DNA of 64,000 nucleotides, from contig NZ_CP022314.1 in NCBI RefSeq assembly GCF_003352915.1, positions 1,050,460-1,114,459 on the forward strand. Reading direction: 5' to 3'. Under the pieces are notes generated by a model, which was not told the DNA's origin, did not search any database, and was given only the letters and a program-made list of their open reading frames with translations. This document shows positions 23,481 to 32,291 of the stretch, piece after piece. The DNA comes from Arthrobacter sp. PM3. GTDB lineage: Bacteria > Actinomycetota > Actinomycetes > Actinomycetales > Micrococcaceae. Numbering within the stretch: the first letter of the stretch is position 1; each line of letters begins with the position of its first letter. The position numbers were made by a program, and so were the translations under genes.

Positions 23481-23690
23481 GACCGGTCCGGACGAGTTCA
23501 CCGACGCCCAGACAATCGCCGCGGTCGAACGGGACATGCGCGGAACCTTCCGGCTCCTCGAGCGCTTCTTCCGCCAAATCACCCATGTATTGAAGATCAA
23601 GGAATTTGAAACCATCTCCGACGACGTCATCGAAGCAGCCGCCAGCACCGTCGTCATCGGCAACGAACGACAAAGAGCGCCAACAATACA
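23481..23690 (+). pseudogene. Possible gene fragment of unknown kind
   Basis: An open stretch of about 70 codons with G/C at most third positions, reading TGPDEFTDAQTIAAVERDMR, then GTFRLLERFFRQITHVLKIK, then EFETISDDVIEAAASTVVIG. It begins right after an in-frame stop, has an ATG at 23536, and loses coding character after about 23690. I do not recognise the family. It could be a truncated gene or a chance open frame. Confidence 0.3.
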
Positions 23691-23789
23691 CCGAAGTTCA
23701 CAAGCGCGGGCCGCGGGAACCCCGGGCCGGCAACGAAGACTGCCCGCCGCCGGAACGGCAAAGCGCCATAAACCGATCAGGCCCCTATA

Positions 23790-24635
23790 TCAGCAGCCGG
23801 TCAGGTGCCGTTTCGGCCGTTCCTGCCGGTACCGGTACCGGGCGGTTTCCCGGAAACCGGCCTGCGCATACAAGTCCCGGGCGCCGACATTGGACGCCAT
23901 CACCAAAAGCCAGTAGCCCTCGAGGCCGCGAGCATCGCCCTCGCGCAGCAGCGCCCGGACAATCCGGCCGCCAAAGCCCTGCCGGCGCGCATCAGGACGG
24001 GTTGCCATGCAGTACAACCCGCCCCAGCCTGGCACCGCCGATCCGGCGGCAGGCATGGCGAGCCGCGCCACAGCGGCGGGCGCGCCGGCGTCGTCGCGCA
24101 CCAGCCCGTACAGCGAAGCGCAACCTTCGAGGATGCCGCGGGCGACAGCGAGTTCCGCTCCTCCCCCACGCCCGTCGACGCTCCACCAAAGTTCAAGCCA
24201 CTCCGCTGTCGGCGCGGCTGAAATCTCCACGGCGGGGTCCGCGCCAGCGTCAGCCCCACTTACCGGCCCGCCAAGCGGGCCCCTGACCAGGACCAGTGTC
24301 TCGGACTGCCGGGTGAACCCCTCGGCGTCGAGGACGGCGTTGAGGGCCGCGGAGCGCGGGCCGTCAAAGACCTGAAAGATTACAGGTAGCCGGCGGCTCC
24401 GGTACCAGAGCCTCGCCTCGCGCAGTGCCGACAACAGCGCGTGCGGGTCCTCGCCGGGATCCCTGGGCCAGACAGAGTTTGCCCGCTGCGTCACGCCGGA
24501 GGCCGCCCGCAGCACCCAGCCGCCGGACCCGTGCCGCTCGGCGGCAGGCCACGCGGAATCCATCAGGGCCTCCAGCCGCGGAACCGAAACAGGCACCGGC
24601 GCAGGCGCCGATGCGGGGGTCGGGGTCAGGTCCAT
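23790..24635 (-). CDS. GNAT family N-acetyltransferase
   Basis: 281 residues from the ATG at 24635, which has GGAG with a 7-nt spacer; a longer frame to 24713 runs into the aspS terminator. There are two GNAT-like halves. The C-terminal one has the acetyl-CoA loop (RRQGFGGRIVRALL) and the typical late ASNVGARDLYAQAGF. The N-terminal half resembles the degenerate GNAT repeat common in actinobacterial two-domain acetyltransferases. Substrate unknown. Confidence 0.85.
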   Translation of the reverse strand: MDLTPTPASAPAPVPVSVPRLEALMDSAWPAAERHGSGGWVLRAASGVTQRANSVWPRDPGEDPHALLSALREARLWYRSRRLPVIFQVFDGPRSAALNAVLDAEGFTRQSETLVLVRGPLGGPVSGADAGADPAVEISAAPTAEWLELWWSVDGRGGGAELAVARGILEGCASLYGLVRDDAGAPAAVARLAMPAAGSAVPGWGGLYCMATRPDARRQGFGGRIVRALLREGDARGLEGYWLLVMASNVGARDLYAQAGFRETARYRYRQERPKRHLTGC

Positions 24636-24692
24636 CGCGGGTCTCCGTCCGGGAAGAATGCCGGTGCTGGCGAATACGGGCAACTGTGAAGA

Positions 24693-24730
24693 CGGCAGGG
24701 GCTCCCCGGTCATCCGGGGAGCCCCTGCCG
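24693..24730 (-). terminator. Intrinsic terminator after aspS
   Basis: Perfect 17-bp stem with a 4-nt loop (CGGCAGGGGCTCCCCGG - TCAT - reverse complement), 12 bp past the aspS stop and within the upstream region of the GNAT gene. Confidence 0.85.
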
Positions 24731-24741
24731 CTGGTGCCAGG

Positions 24742-26526
24742 TTAGTTCTGGCCCTCCGCGGGCTTTTTGGCCTCGGGCTTGAAGTCCACGCCGGCTTCCT
24801 TGCGCTGCTGCGCCGTGATCGGAGCAGGGGCCTGGGTCAGCGGGTCGAAACCGCCGCCGGACTTCGGGAATGCGATGACGTCGCGGATGGACTCCACGCC
24901 GGCCAGCAGGGCAACGACGCGGTCCCAGCCGAAGGCGATGCCGCCGTGCGGCGGGGCGCCGAACTTGAAGCCCTCAAGGAGGAAGCCGAACTTCGTCTGG
25001 GCGTCCTGCTTGTCCAGGCCCATGAGCTCGAAGACCCGCTCCTGGACGTCGCGCTGGTGGATACGGATCGAGCCGCCGCCGATTTCGTTGCCGTTGCAGA
25101 CGATGTCGTAGGCGTAGGAGAGCGCCGACTCGGGGTCCTTATCGAAGGTGTCGAGGAACTCCGGCTTCGGCGACGTGAACGCATGGTGCACCGCGGTCCA
25201 CTTGCCGGCACCGACGGCGACATCGCCGGAGGCGACAGCAGCGGCGGCCGGCTCGAACATCGGAGCGTCCACAACCCAGCAGAAGGCCCAGTCGGACGGG
25301 TTGATCAGTCCGGTGCGGTGCCCGATCTCGACCCGGGCTGCGCCCAGGAGGGCACGTGACGGCGTCTTCTCGCCCGCTGCGAAGAAGATGCAGTCACCGG
25401 GCTTGGCGCCGACGGCGTCGGCGAGGCCCGCACGCTCGGTGTCGGTGAGGTTCTTGGCGACGGGACCGGCGAGTTCGCCGTCTTCCTTGTACAGGACGTA
25501 GGCCAGGCCCTTGGCGCCGCGCTGCTTGGCCCATTCCTGCCAGGCGTCGAGGGCGCGGCGGGCCTGGGAGGCGCCGCCGGGCATGACGACGGCACCGACG
25601 TAGGGCGCCTTAAACACGCCGAAGTTCGTGTCCTTGAAGAATTCAGTCAGCTCGGTGAGCTCCTGGCCGAAGCGCAGGTCCGGCTTGTCCGAACCGTAGC
25701 GGGCCATGGCGTCGTTGTAGGTGATGCGCTGGATCGGCGTCGGGATCTCGACGTCGATCAGCTTCCACAGGGCCTTGACGATGTTCTCGCCGAGCTGAAT
25801 GATGTCGTCCTGATCCACGAAGCTGGCCTCGATGTCGAGCTGCGTGAACTCCGGCTGGCGGTCCGCACGGAAGTCTTCATCGCGGTAGCAGCGGGCGATC
25901 TGGTAGTACTTCTCGAAGCCGCCAACCTGCAGGAGCTGCTTGAACAGCTGCGGGGACTGCGGCAGCGCGTACCAGGAACCCGGTGCGAGCCGTGCGGGGA
26001 CCACGAAGTCGCGGGCGCCTTCCGGCGTCGAGCGGGTCAGTGTGGGGGTTTCGATCTCGACATAGCCGTCCTGGTGGAGCAGCTCGCGGGCCACGCGGTT
26101 GGCTTCCGAGCGCAGGCGCAGGTTGCGGGCGGGGCCGGGCCGGCGCAGATCCAGGTAGCGGTGCTTCAGTCGTGCTTCCTCGCCGACCTCCACGTGCTCG
26201 TCGATCTGGAACGGCAACGGGTCCGAGGTGTTGAGAATGGTGACGTTCTCGGCCATGACCTCGATTTCACCGGTGGGAAGCGCCGGGTTCTCGTTGCCCG
26301 CGGGGCGCTGGGACACCGTGCCGGTGACCTGCAGCACGTATTCGTTGCGCAGGCCGTGGAAGACCTCTTCTTCACGGACCACGACCTGGGCGACGCCGGA
26401 CGCGTCGCGCAGGTCAACGAATGCGACACCACCGTGGTCACGACGCCGGCCGACCCAGCCGGCGAGGGTTACGGTTTGTCCAATGTGCTCGGAGCGGAGG
26501 GATCCGAGGTCATGTGTGCGCAGCAC
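24742..26526 (-). CDS. aspS: Aspartyl-tRNA synthetase
   Basis: 594 residues from the GTG at 26526 (reading [17 protein letters not shown]), with AAAGG 6 nt upstream. OB-fold anticodon domain ([19 protein letters not shown]), class II core with motif 2 ([15 protein letters not shown]), a GAD insertion and motif 3 ([13 protein letters not shown]). The bacterial length with GAD domain is normal. Whether it is discriminating or also charges tRNA-Asn cannot be settled here. Confidence 0.97.
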   Translation of the reverse strand: MLRTHDLGSLRSEHIGQTVTLAGWVGRRRDHGGVAFVDLRDASGVAQVVVREEEVFHGLRNEYVLQVTGTVSQRPAGNENPALPTGEIEVMAENVTILNTSDPLPFQIDEHVEVGEEARLKHRYLDLRRPGPARNLRLRSEANRVARELLHQDGYVEIETPTLTRSTPEGARDFVVPARLAPGSWYALPQSPQLFKQLLQVGGFEKYYQIARCYRDEDFRADRQPEFTQLDIEASFVDQDDIIQLGENIVKALWKLIDVEIPTPIQRITYNDAMARYGSDKPDLRFGQELTELTEFFKDTNFGVFKAPYVGAVVMPGGASQARRALDAWQEWAKQRGAKGLAYVLYKEDGELAGPVAKNLTDTERAGLADAVGAKPGDCIFFAAGEKTPSRALLGAARVEIGHRTGLINPSDWAFCWVVDAPMFEPAAAAVASGDVAVGAGKWTAVHHAFTSPKPEFLDTFDKDPESALSYAYDIVCNGNEIGGGSIRIHQRDVQERVFELMGLDKQDAQTKFGFLLEGFKFGAPPHGGIAFGWDRVVALLAGVESIRDVIAFPKSGGGFDPLTQAPAPITAQQRKEAGVDFKPEAKKPAEGQN

Positions 26527-26649
26527 AGCACGCCTTTCTGAAGAAGACAGAGGGAAAATCAAAAGCGATATTGAACCAATGACGCTCTAATAGGATCGCT
26601 ACTGGAACGATCCCGTTCGAGTTTACCCGTTGGAAAGGCCCCGCCCGCC

Positions 26650-27996
26650 ATGACGAGCCGGCATCACAGAACCCAGCCAGGCGACCGGCCCGGCATGACG
26701 CCGAACAAGGCGCCCGGTGGGCGCCCCGGCCAGCAGCTACAGCGTCGCCTCGGTGTGTTTGATTCCACGGCAATCGGCCTCGGTTCCATGCTGGGCGCCG
26801 GGGTCTTCGTGGTCTTCTCCCCCGCCGCCGCCCTGGCCGGGCCGCTGCTGGTGCTGGCGGTGGCCGTGGCCGGCGTCATCGCCTACTGCAACGCCGTGGC
26901 GTCCGCCCAACTGGCGGCAAAGTATCCTGCCAGCGGCGGAACCTACGTATACGGGCGCCGGCAGTTGGGCGAGTGGCCGGGCTTCATTGCCGGCTGGGGT
27001 TTCGTGACGGGCAAGACGGCGTCCTGCGCGGCGATGGCGCTCACGTTCGGACACTACGTGGCGCCGGCGTACGCCACGCCGCTGGCCGTCGCCGCCGTCG
27101 TGGTTCTCACCGGGGTCAACCTGCTCGGCATTACCCGGACAGCAATGCTGACCAGGATCCTGCTGGCCGTGGTGCTGGCAACGCTCGCCTTCGTCGCCGT
27201 CGCCTCGCTGCTCGGCCCCCACCCGGCCGGCGCCCCCGCGTCGGGGACAACGGCACCACTGACGACGCCGGCCGGCGGCTGGGGCGTCCTTCCCGCCGCG
27301 GGGCTGATGTTCTTCGCTTTCGCCGGCTACGCGCGGATCGCCACCCTGGGCGAAGAGGTCAAGGACCCCACCCGCACCATCCCGCGCGCCATCCTGGCGG
27401 CACTGGCCGGGGCCTTCGTGATCTACCTCGGCCTGGCCGCCCTGCTGCAGTGGCACCTGCCGCCGCAACTGCTGGCGGGTTCGACGGCGCCGCTGCTGGA
27501 CGCCGTTGCCGTGTCGCAGCTCAGCGGCGGAGTCCCCTTCGTCCAGGCCGGGGCCGCCGCCGCCTGCCTCGGCGCGCTGCTGGCCCTGATCACCGGGGTG
27601 GGCAGGACCACCCTGGCGATGGCCCGGGAACGCGACCTTCCGGGCCCGCTGGCGCGGGTGGGCGGCACCCACACCGTCCCGTTTGTCGCGGAACTCGCCG
27701 TCGCCGGCGTCGTCATCATCCTGCTGCTGCTGAGCACCAACGTGATGACCGTGGTGGGCTTTTCCAGCTTCGGCGTGCTGATCTACTACGCGGTGACCAA
27801 CGCCGCGGCCTTCACCCTCGCCGGCCGGCCGTGGCATGCGCCGCGCTGGCTCAACGTGTTGGGCTTCCTCGGCTGCCTGGTCCTGGCCGTGACGTTGCCG
27901 CCGGCCTCCATGCTGGTCATGGCTGCGGTGCTCACCGTCGGGATGGCAGGGCGGTACCTGGTCCTGCGGCTGCGCCGGACCCGCCGGAAGGACTAA
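26650..27996 (+). CDS. APC-family amino acid permease
   Basis: 448 residues with about twelve hydrophobic segments. The first helix carries the APC substrate-binding loop (AIGLGSMLGAGVFVV), and YPASGGTYVYGRR follows, as in amino-acid/polyamine/organocation transporters. The start is the ATG at 26650 (GGAAAGG 11 nt upstream); an ATG 15 codons later also fits. Its last 4 bp overlap the hisS end in convergent orientation. Substrate unknown. Confidence 0.88.
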   Translation: MTSRHHRTQPGDRPGMTPNKAPGGRPGQQLQRRLGVFDSTAIGLGSMLGAGVFVVFSPAAALAGPLLVLAVAVAGVIAYCNAVASAQLAAKYPASGGTYVYGRRQLGEWPGFIAGWGFVTGKTASCAAMALTFGHYVAPAYATPLAVAAVVVLTGVNLLGITRTAMLTRILLAVVLATLAFVAVASLLGPHPAGAPASGTTAPLTTPAGGWGVLPAAGLMFFAFAGYARIATLGEEVKDPTRTIPRAILAALAGAFVIYLGLAALLQWHLPPQLLAGSTAPLLDAVAVSQLSGGVPFVQAGAAAACLGALLALITGVGRTTLAMARERDLPGPLARVGGTHTVPFVAELAVAGVVIILLLLSTNVMTVVGFSSFGVLIYYAVTNAAAFTLAGRPWHAPRWLNVLGFLGCLVLAVTLPPASMLVMAAVLTVGMAGRYLVLRLRRTRRKD

Positions 27997-29336
27997 CCCG
28001 CGGCGGTGACCCGGACGTGCAGGTCCTCCTCGGCGGGCATCCACTCAGCCGGGTCGGCGTCGTACTGCTCACCCGAACGGATGTCCTTGACCTGGTGCTT
28101 GCCGTCGTCGTCGGTGAACCAGACGAACGGAATGCCGCGGCGGTCGGCGAACTTGATCTGCTTGCCGAACTTCTCTGCCTTCGCGGCCACCTCCGTGGCG
28201 ATGCCCCGGCTGCGGAGCTGGGCGGCGACGTCCTGCGCCGCGCCCCAACTCTCGTCGCTGTTGAGGGTTACCAGCACGGCAGTCGGGACGGAGCGGCTGG
28301 CCTTGGCCAGGTCCTGGCTCAGGATCCGGGACACCAGGCGGGTCACGCCGATGGACAGCCCGACGCCGGGGAACTTGCGGTTGCCCTTGCTGGCGAGGGC
28401 GTCGTAGCGTCCGCCGGAGCAGATCGATCCCAGCTGTTCATGTCCGACCAGGACCGTTTCCACCACGGTGCCCGTGTAGTAGTCCAGGCCGCGGGCGATA
28501 CTGAGGTCGGCGACCACCCGGCCCGGCGCGCGCTGCACGGCGGCCGCGATGACCTGCTCCAGTTCGTTCAGGCCTTCCTCGAGCAGCTCATTGCTGACGC
28601 CCAGCGCCCGGACCTGATCCACAAAGGAGGTGTCCTTGGTGCGGATGCCCGCGAGCTTGAGGGCGGCCTGCGCCTGCTCGTCGGTGGCGCCGAGCTCTTC
28701 CTTGAGCAGCTCGGCAACCTTCGCCGGTCCGACCTTTTCCAGCTTGTCGATGCTGCGGAGGACACCCGCGGTGTCGGTCAGCCCGATCCCCGTGTAGAAG
28801 CCCTCGGCCAGTTTGCGGTTGTTGATCCGGAGCAGGAAGTCCGGGATGGGCAGGGCGTTGAGGGCCTCGGCGATCACGAGCGCGATTTCGACGTCGTAGC
28901 GGAACGGCAGTTCACCGTCGCCGACGACGTCGATGTCCGCCTGGGTGAACTCCCGGGCGCGCCCCTCCTGGGGACGCTCGCCGCGCCAGACCTTCTGGAT
29001 CTGGTAGCGGCGGAACGGGAAGGACAGGTAGCCGGCGTTCTCCACGACGTACCGTGCAAAGGGCACGGTGAGGTCGAAGTGCAGGGCCAGGGCGTGCGGG
29101 TCGGCTTTGGCCGCAGTGTCCCCCTCGTCGTCCTGGAGCCGGCTCAGGCCGTAAACCTCTTTGTCGATTTCACCCTTGCGCAGCAGCTGCCCCACGGTTT
29201 CCACGGCGCGGGTCTCGATCGAGGAGAAGCCATGGAGCTCGAACGTCCGTCGCAGCGTGTCCAGCACATGCAGTTCCACCAGCCGCTCCTCGGGAAGCCA
29301 CTCGGGGAATCCTGACAGGGAGGCTGTGCGTGCCAT
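27993..29336 (-). CDS. hisS: Histidyl-tRNA synthetase
   Basis: 447 residues. Class II motif 2 region with WRGERPQEGRAREFTQADID, histidine loop RGLDYYTGTVVE, and a C-terminal anticodon domain. The middle region is closer to the archaeal/eukaryotic-like HisRS subgroup seen in some actinobacteria than to E. coli HisRS; this is my impression from sequence only. The start ATG is unambiguous. The convergent neighbour overlaps its end by 4 bp. Confidence 0.96.
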   Translation of the reverse strand: MARTASLSGFPEWLPEERLVELHVLDTLRRTFELHGFSSIETRAVETVGQLLRKGEIDKEVYGLSRLQDDEGDTAAKADPHALALHFDLTVPFARYVVENAGYLSFPFRRYQIQKVWRGERPQEGRAREFTQADIDVVGDGELPFRYDVEIALVIAEALNALPIPDFLLRINNRKLAEGFYTGIGLTDTAGVLRSIDKLEKVGPAKVAELLKEELGATDEQAQAALKLAGIRTKDTSFVDQVRALGVSNELLEEGLNELEQVIAAAVQRAPGRVVADLSIARGLDYYTGTVVETVLVGHEQLGSICSGGRYDALASKGNRKFPGVGLSIGVTRLVSRILSQDLAKASRSVPTAVLVTLNSDESWGAAQDVAAQLRSRGIATEVAAKAEKFGKQIKFADRRGIPFVWFTDDDGKHQVKDIRSGEQYDADPAEWMPAEEDLHVRVTAAG

Positions 29337-29459
29337 GGTGAAATTTTCTCCTCTGGTTACTGCCGCGGCGTCTGGTTGCTGCCGCGGTGCCGTCGGGCAC
29401 GGGCACGCGGCATTCTCCGTCGAAACATAACGAAGATAGGCGGCGGACCGGCCAGTCGT

Positions 29460-29490
29460 GCATAAACTGTGTGCGGCAGTCAGTTTATGC
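29460..29490. promoter_or_regulatory. Perfect 10-bp inverted repeat
   Basis: GCATAAACTG and CAGTTTATGC separated by 11 nt. The arms are A/T-rich against a G/C-rich background, a look typical of an operator for a dimeric regulator. It lies 123 bp upstream of the hisS start and 16 bp before the tandem array. Confidence 0.55.
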
Positions 29491-29505
29491 GTTCGGCGCC
29501 CCCTT

Positions 29506-29631
29506 GTTACAACGGAGCTGTTACAACGGAGCTGTTACAACGGAGCTGTTACAACGGAGCTGTTACAACGGAGCTGTTACAACGGAGCTGTTACAACGGA
29601 GCTGTTACAACGGAGCCGTTCCAACGGAGCC
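29506..29631. repeat. Nine tandem copies of a 14-bp unit
   Basis: Seven perfect copies of GTTACAACGGAGCT (29506-29603), then one copy with a final C and one with C at positions 4 and 14. There is no spacer between units. Each unit contains the small dyad GTT-AC-AAC. Perfect copies next to worn ones at one end are typical of slippage-driven arrays. Confidence 0.95.
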
Positions 29632-29719
29632 GGCCGGCGGGACTGCCGGCAGCTTGCTGCTGTTACTGCGGCGTCCCCTACGGCGCGTCACGGTCACAGC
29701 CATACAACCGGGAGGAACT

Positions 29720-30529
29720 TTGGCGGCCAGTTCACGCAACGCACGTGAGGCGAAGCGGCGCGTCCAGCAAATGGAGGCCAGGCGCGGACTGCGCCGGGAC
29801 CAGGACAAGCGCCGCAAGCGTGACAACGTCCTGGCCATCAGCGTAGGTGCCGGAGCCATCGCCCTGGCCCTGATCCTGCAGCTCACCGTCTTCTCGTCGA
29901 ACCCGACCGAAGAGGAGTTCGCGGCCGCGCAGGAGGGCCTGAAGAGCCCGTCAGCGTCCGCCACGCCCACGGCCTCCCCCACGAACGCCGGCAACATCCC
30001 CAAGCCGGACACCGCGGCGGGCAAGACCTTCACCGGTGAGCTCGCGCTGAACCGCGGCACGCTGGGCGTTGAGCTGGACGGCACCAAAGCCCCGCAGGCC
30101 GCCGCCGTCTTCAAGTCCCTGGCGGACCAGAACTTCTACAAGGGCCTGAGCTGCCACCGGCTGACCACGGCGGAGAGCTTTGGCGTCCTGCAGTGCGGCT
30201 CCAAGAGCGGCGACGGCAGCAGCGACCAGTCCTACACGTGGGGCCCGCTCGAAAACACGCCGGCGGACAACAAATACCCGGCCGGGACCATCGCCGTGGC
30301 CCGGACCAGCGGGAACGCCTTCGGCAACGGCACGCAGTTCTTCATTGTGTACAAGGACACCGTCATTCCGGCAGATGCCGCCGGCGGCTACACGGTGGTG
30401 GGCAAGGTGACTTCCGGCCTCGACGTGGTGAACGGGATCGCCGCCGCCGGGGTCACTCCGGGCGGCGCCAGCGCCACGGACGGCGCGCCTGTGGAACCAG
30501 TCACGATAGACTCGTTCTCACTGAAGTGA
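29720..30529 (+). CDS. Membrane-anchored cyclophilin-type peptidyl-prolyl isomerase
   Basis: 269 residues from the TTG at 29720, preceded by GGGAGG. A short basic cytoplasmic N-terminus, one transmembrane segment (NVLAISVGAGAIALALILQL), a Ser/Pro/Thr-rich linker, then a cyclophilin domain from about residue 105 (NFYKGLSCHRL, GTIAVARTSGN, GTQFFIVYKDT). Probably exported and anchored, helping proline isomerisation outside the membrane. The longer frame upstream reads through the 14-bp repeats and is not real. The hisS-PPIase-relA neighbourhood is common in actinobacteria. Confidence 0.88.
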   Translation: MAASSRNAREAKRRVQQMEARRGLRRDQDKRRKRDNVLAISVGAGAIALALILQLTVFSSNPTEEEFAAAQEGLKSPSASATPTASPTNAGNIPKPDTAAGKTFTGELALNRGTLGVELDGTKAPQAAAVFKSLADQNFYKGLSCHRLTTAESFGVLQCGSKSGDGSSDQSYTWGPLENTPADNKYPAGTIAVARTSGNAFGNGTQFFIVYKDTVIPADAAGGYTVVGKVTSGLDVVNGIAAAGVTPGGASATDGAPVEPVTIDSFSLK

Positions 30530-30590
30530 CCAGCCGCGGCCGCCAAGGCCGCGGACCCGGTATTTCCCTCCAAGCGAAAGACTACGAGCG

Positions 30591-32189
30591 GTGACAGAGA
30601 GTCAGAAATCCGACGAAACATTGGCAACGGCAGCTGCCAGCGAAACCGAAGCCGAGGCAACCCCAGCCCAGGGTGCAGGTGATGCTGTGAACGTCACGGC
30701 CGGCGAGACGGCAGCTGAATCCGCTGCTGACGCCGCAGCGCAGGCCACCGGGCCTGACGCTGAGGCTGCGGCAGAGGCTGCGGCAGAGGCTGCCGGGGCG
30801 CCTGCCCCGGCTGTGCCGGCTCCTGCGGGACCGCGCCCGGCTGCGCCAAGCCCGGCCGCGTTCGCTGCCCGGCCGAAAGCCAAGCCTTCCGCCGCCGCCC
30901 CGGCCCCTGCACCCGCGGCAGTGTCCTCCGCGGCTTCCCTGGCCGAGGCGGCCCGCTGGGGCCGGGTTGAGGGCGACGGCCACGTGTTTCTCACCGTCGA
31001 CGGCGAAGAGCATTCTGTCGGCCAGTACCCGGGCGTCAGCGCCGACGAGGCTTTGGGCTACTTTGCCCGGAAGTTCGAGGACGTCGTCGCACAGATCGTC
31101 CTGCTGGAACAGCGTGTGAGCTCCAAGGCGCCTACCACGGACATGCAGAAGACCGTCACCCACCTGCGCGAGCAGCTGGCCGAACGGAACATGGTAGGTG
31201 ACTTCCGCTCCGCCGAGGCCCGGCTGGATGTCCTGGTGACCCAGATCAGCGAACTCGAAAAGGCCGAGAAAGCCGAACACGACGCCGTCCGCGCCGCCGA
31301 GCTCGCCGCCCGTGAGGCCATCGTGGCCGAGGCCGAGGAAATCGCCGCCCAGGACCCCGCGCAGACCCAGTGGAAGACGTCCAGCGCGCGCATGAATGAG
31401 CTCTTCGAAGCGTGGAAGACCGCGCAGAAGAGCGGTGTCCGGCTCGGCCGCAGCAACGAGGACGCGCTGTGGAAGCGTTTCCGCGCCGCCCGCACGGTCT
31501 TTGACCGGCACCGCCGCGCTTACTTCTCCCAGCTGGACAGCAACAACTCGGCAGCCAAGGCAGCCAAGGAGAAGCTGATCGCCGAGGCCGAGGCACTGTC
31601 GTCCTCGACCGACTGGGGCTACGCCGCCGGCGAATACCGCCGCCTGATGGATGACTGGAAGGCCTCGCCCCGGGCGAGCCGCAAGGACGACGACGCCCTG
31701 TGGGCCCGTTTCCGCGCCGCCCAGGACGTCTTCTTCACCAACCGGCAGGCAGCCAACGACGAGATCGACCAGGAATACGGCGCGAACCTTGTCGTGAAGG
31801 AAGCCCTGCTGGCGGAGGCGAACGAGCTCCTGCCGATCAAGGACCTGGCCGCCGCCAAGAAGTCACTGCAGTCCATCCGCGACCGGTGGGAGGAGGCGGG
31901 CAAGGTTCCGCGCGCCGACATGGGACGGATCGAGGCCGGCCTGCGGAAGGTGGAAGACGCCGTCCGCCAGGCTGAGGACGAGAACTGGAAGCGCTCCAAC
32001 CCGGAGACGAAGGCACGCACCAACAGTGCCCTGACCCAGCTCGAGGCCGCCATTGCCGGGCTGAAGGAAGACCTCGCCGAGGCGGAGAAGGCCGGCGACG
32101 AGCGCAAGATCAAGGCTGCGAGGGAAGCCCTCGAGGCACGCCAGGCGTGGCTGGAGCAGCTCGAACGCTCCGCGAGCGAACTCTCCTAG
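30591..32189 (+). CDS. DUF349 protein
   Basis: 532 residues, GTG start. An acidic Ala/Glu/Pro-rich N-terminus of about 120 residues, partly from 12-bp DNA repeats (GCTGCGGCAGAG), is followed by several DUF349 units rich in coiled coil (LWKRFRAARTVFDRHR, LWARFRAAQDVFF). DUF349 proteins are widespread near relA in actinobacteria, and their role is not known to me. A strong terminator follows. Confidence 0.85.
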   Translation: MTESQKSDETLATAAASETEAEATPAQGAGDAVNVTAGETAAESAADAAAQATGPDAEAAAEAAAEAAGAPAPAVPAPAGPRPAAPSPAAFAARPKAKPSAAAPAPAPAAVSSAASLAEAARWGRVEGDGHVFLTVDGEEHSVGQYPGVSADEALGYFARKFEDVVAQIVLLEQRVSSKAPTTDMQKTVTHLREQLAERNMVGDFRSAEARLDVLVTQISELEKAEKAEHDAVRAAELAAREAIVAEAEEIAAQDPAQTQWKTSSARMNELFEAWKTAQKSGVRLGRSNEDALWKRFRAARTVFDRHRRAYFSQLDSNNSAAKAAKEKLIAEAEALSSSTDWGYAAGEYRRLMDDWKASPRASRKDDDALWARFRAAQDVFFTNRQAANDEIDQEYGANLVVKEALLAEANELLPIKDLAAAKKSLQSIRDRWEEAGKVPRADMGRIEAGLRKVEDAVRQAEDENWKRSNPETKARTNSALTQLEAAIAGLKEDLAEAEKAGDERKIKAAREALEARQAWLEQLERSASELS

Positions 32190-32215
32190 CCACTCAGGAC
32201 GCCTGAAGTCACTGC

Positions 32216-32258
32216 CAGGCCCCGTTCCGGTTTATCCACATGACCGGAGCGGGGCCTG
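32216..32258 (+). terminator. Intrinsic terminator after the DUF349 gene
   Basis: 16-bp stem with one G-U pair (CAGGCCCCGTTCCGGT / ACCGGAGCGGGGCCTG), loop about 11 nt, then TTCTGT. It lies 27 bp past the stop codon. Confidence 0.8.
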
Positions 32259-32291
32259 TTCTGTGCCCGGGGAACCGGCCACGATGGCGGA

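Larger units (their letters stand above)
23114..23789. other. Gene-poor scar region
   Basis: Between the HNH gene and the GNAT gene no intact gene is visible. The region holds the inverted repeats near 23.17-23.20 kb, the methyltransferase remnant (23.26-23.45 kb) and the open fragment on the other strand (23.48-23.69 kb). From 23.70 to 23.79 kb I see nothing definite. Confidence 0.6.
29337..29719. other. 383-bp divergent spacer between hisS and the cyclophilin gene
   Basis: Contains no gene. It holds a perfect 10-bp inverted repeat (29460-29490) and a nine-copy 14-bp tandem array (29506-29631), and must also contain the promoters of both flanking genes. The translated frame through the repeats is an artefact of the 14-bp period. 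Confidence 0.8.

Noticed and set aside
29506..29631. CRISPR array
   Set aside because: The units are 14 bp with no spacers and no cas genes are in the window.
29387..29719. N-terminal extension of the cyclophilin gene through the 14-bp repeats
   Set aside because: The repeated 14-residue pattern arises because 14 bp shifts frame each unit; a TTG with GGGAGG at 29720 gives a normal protein start.
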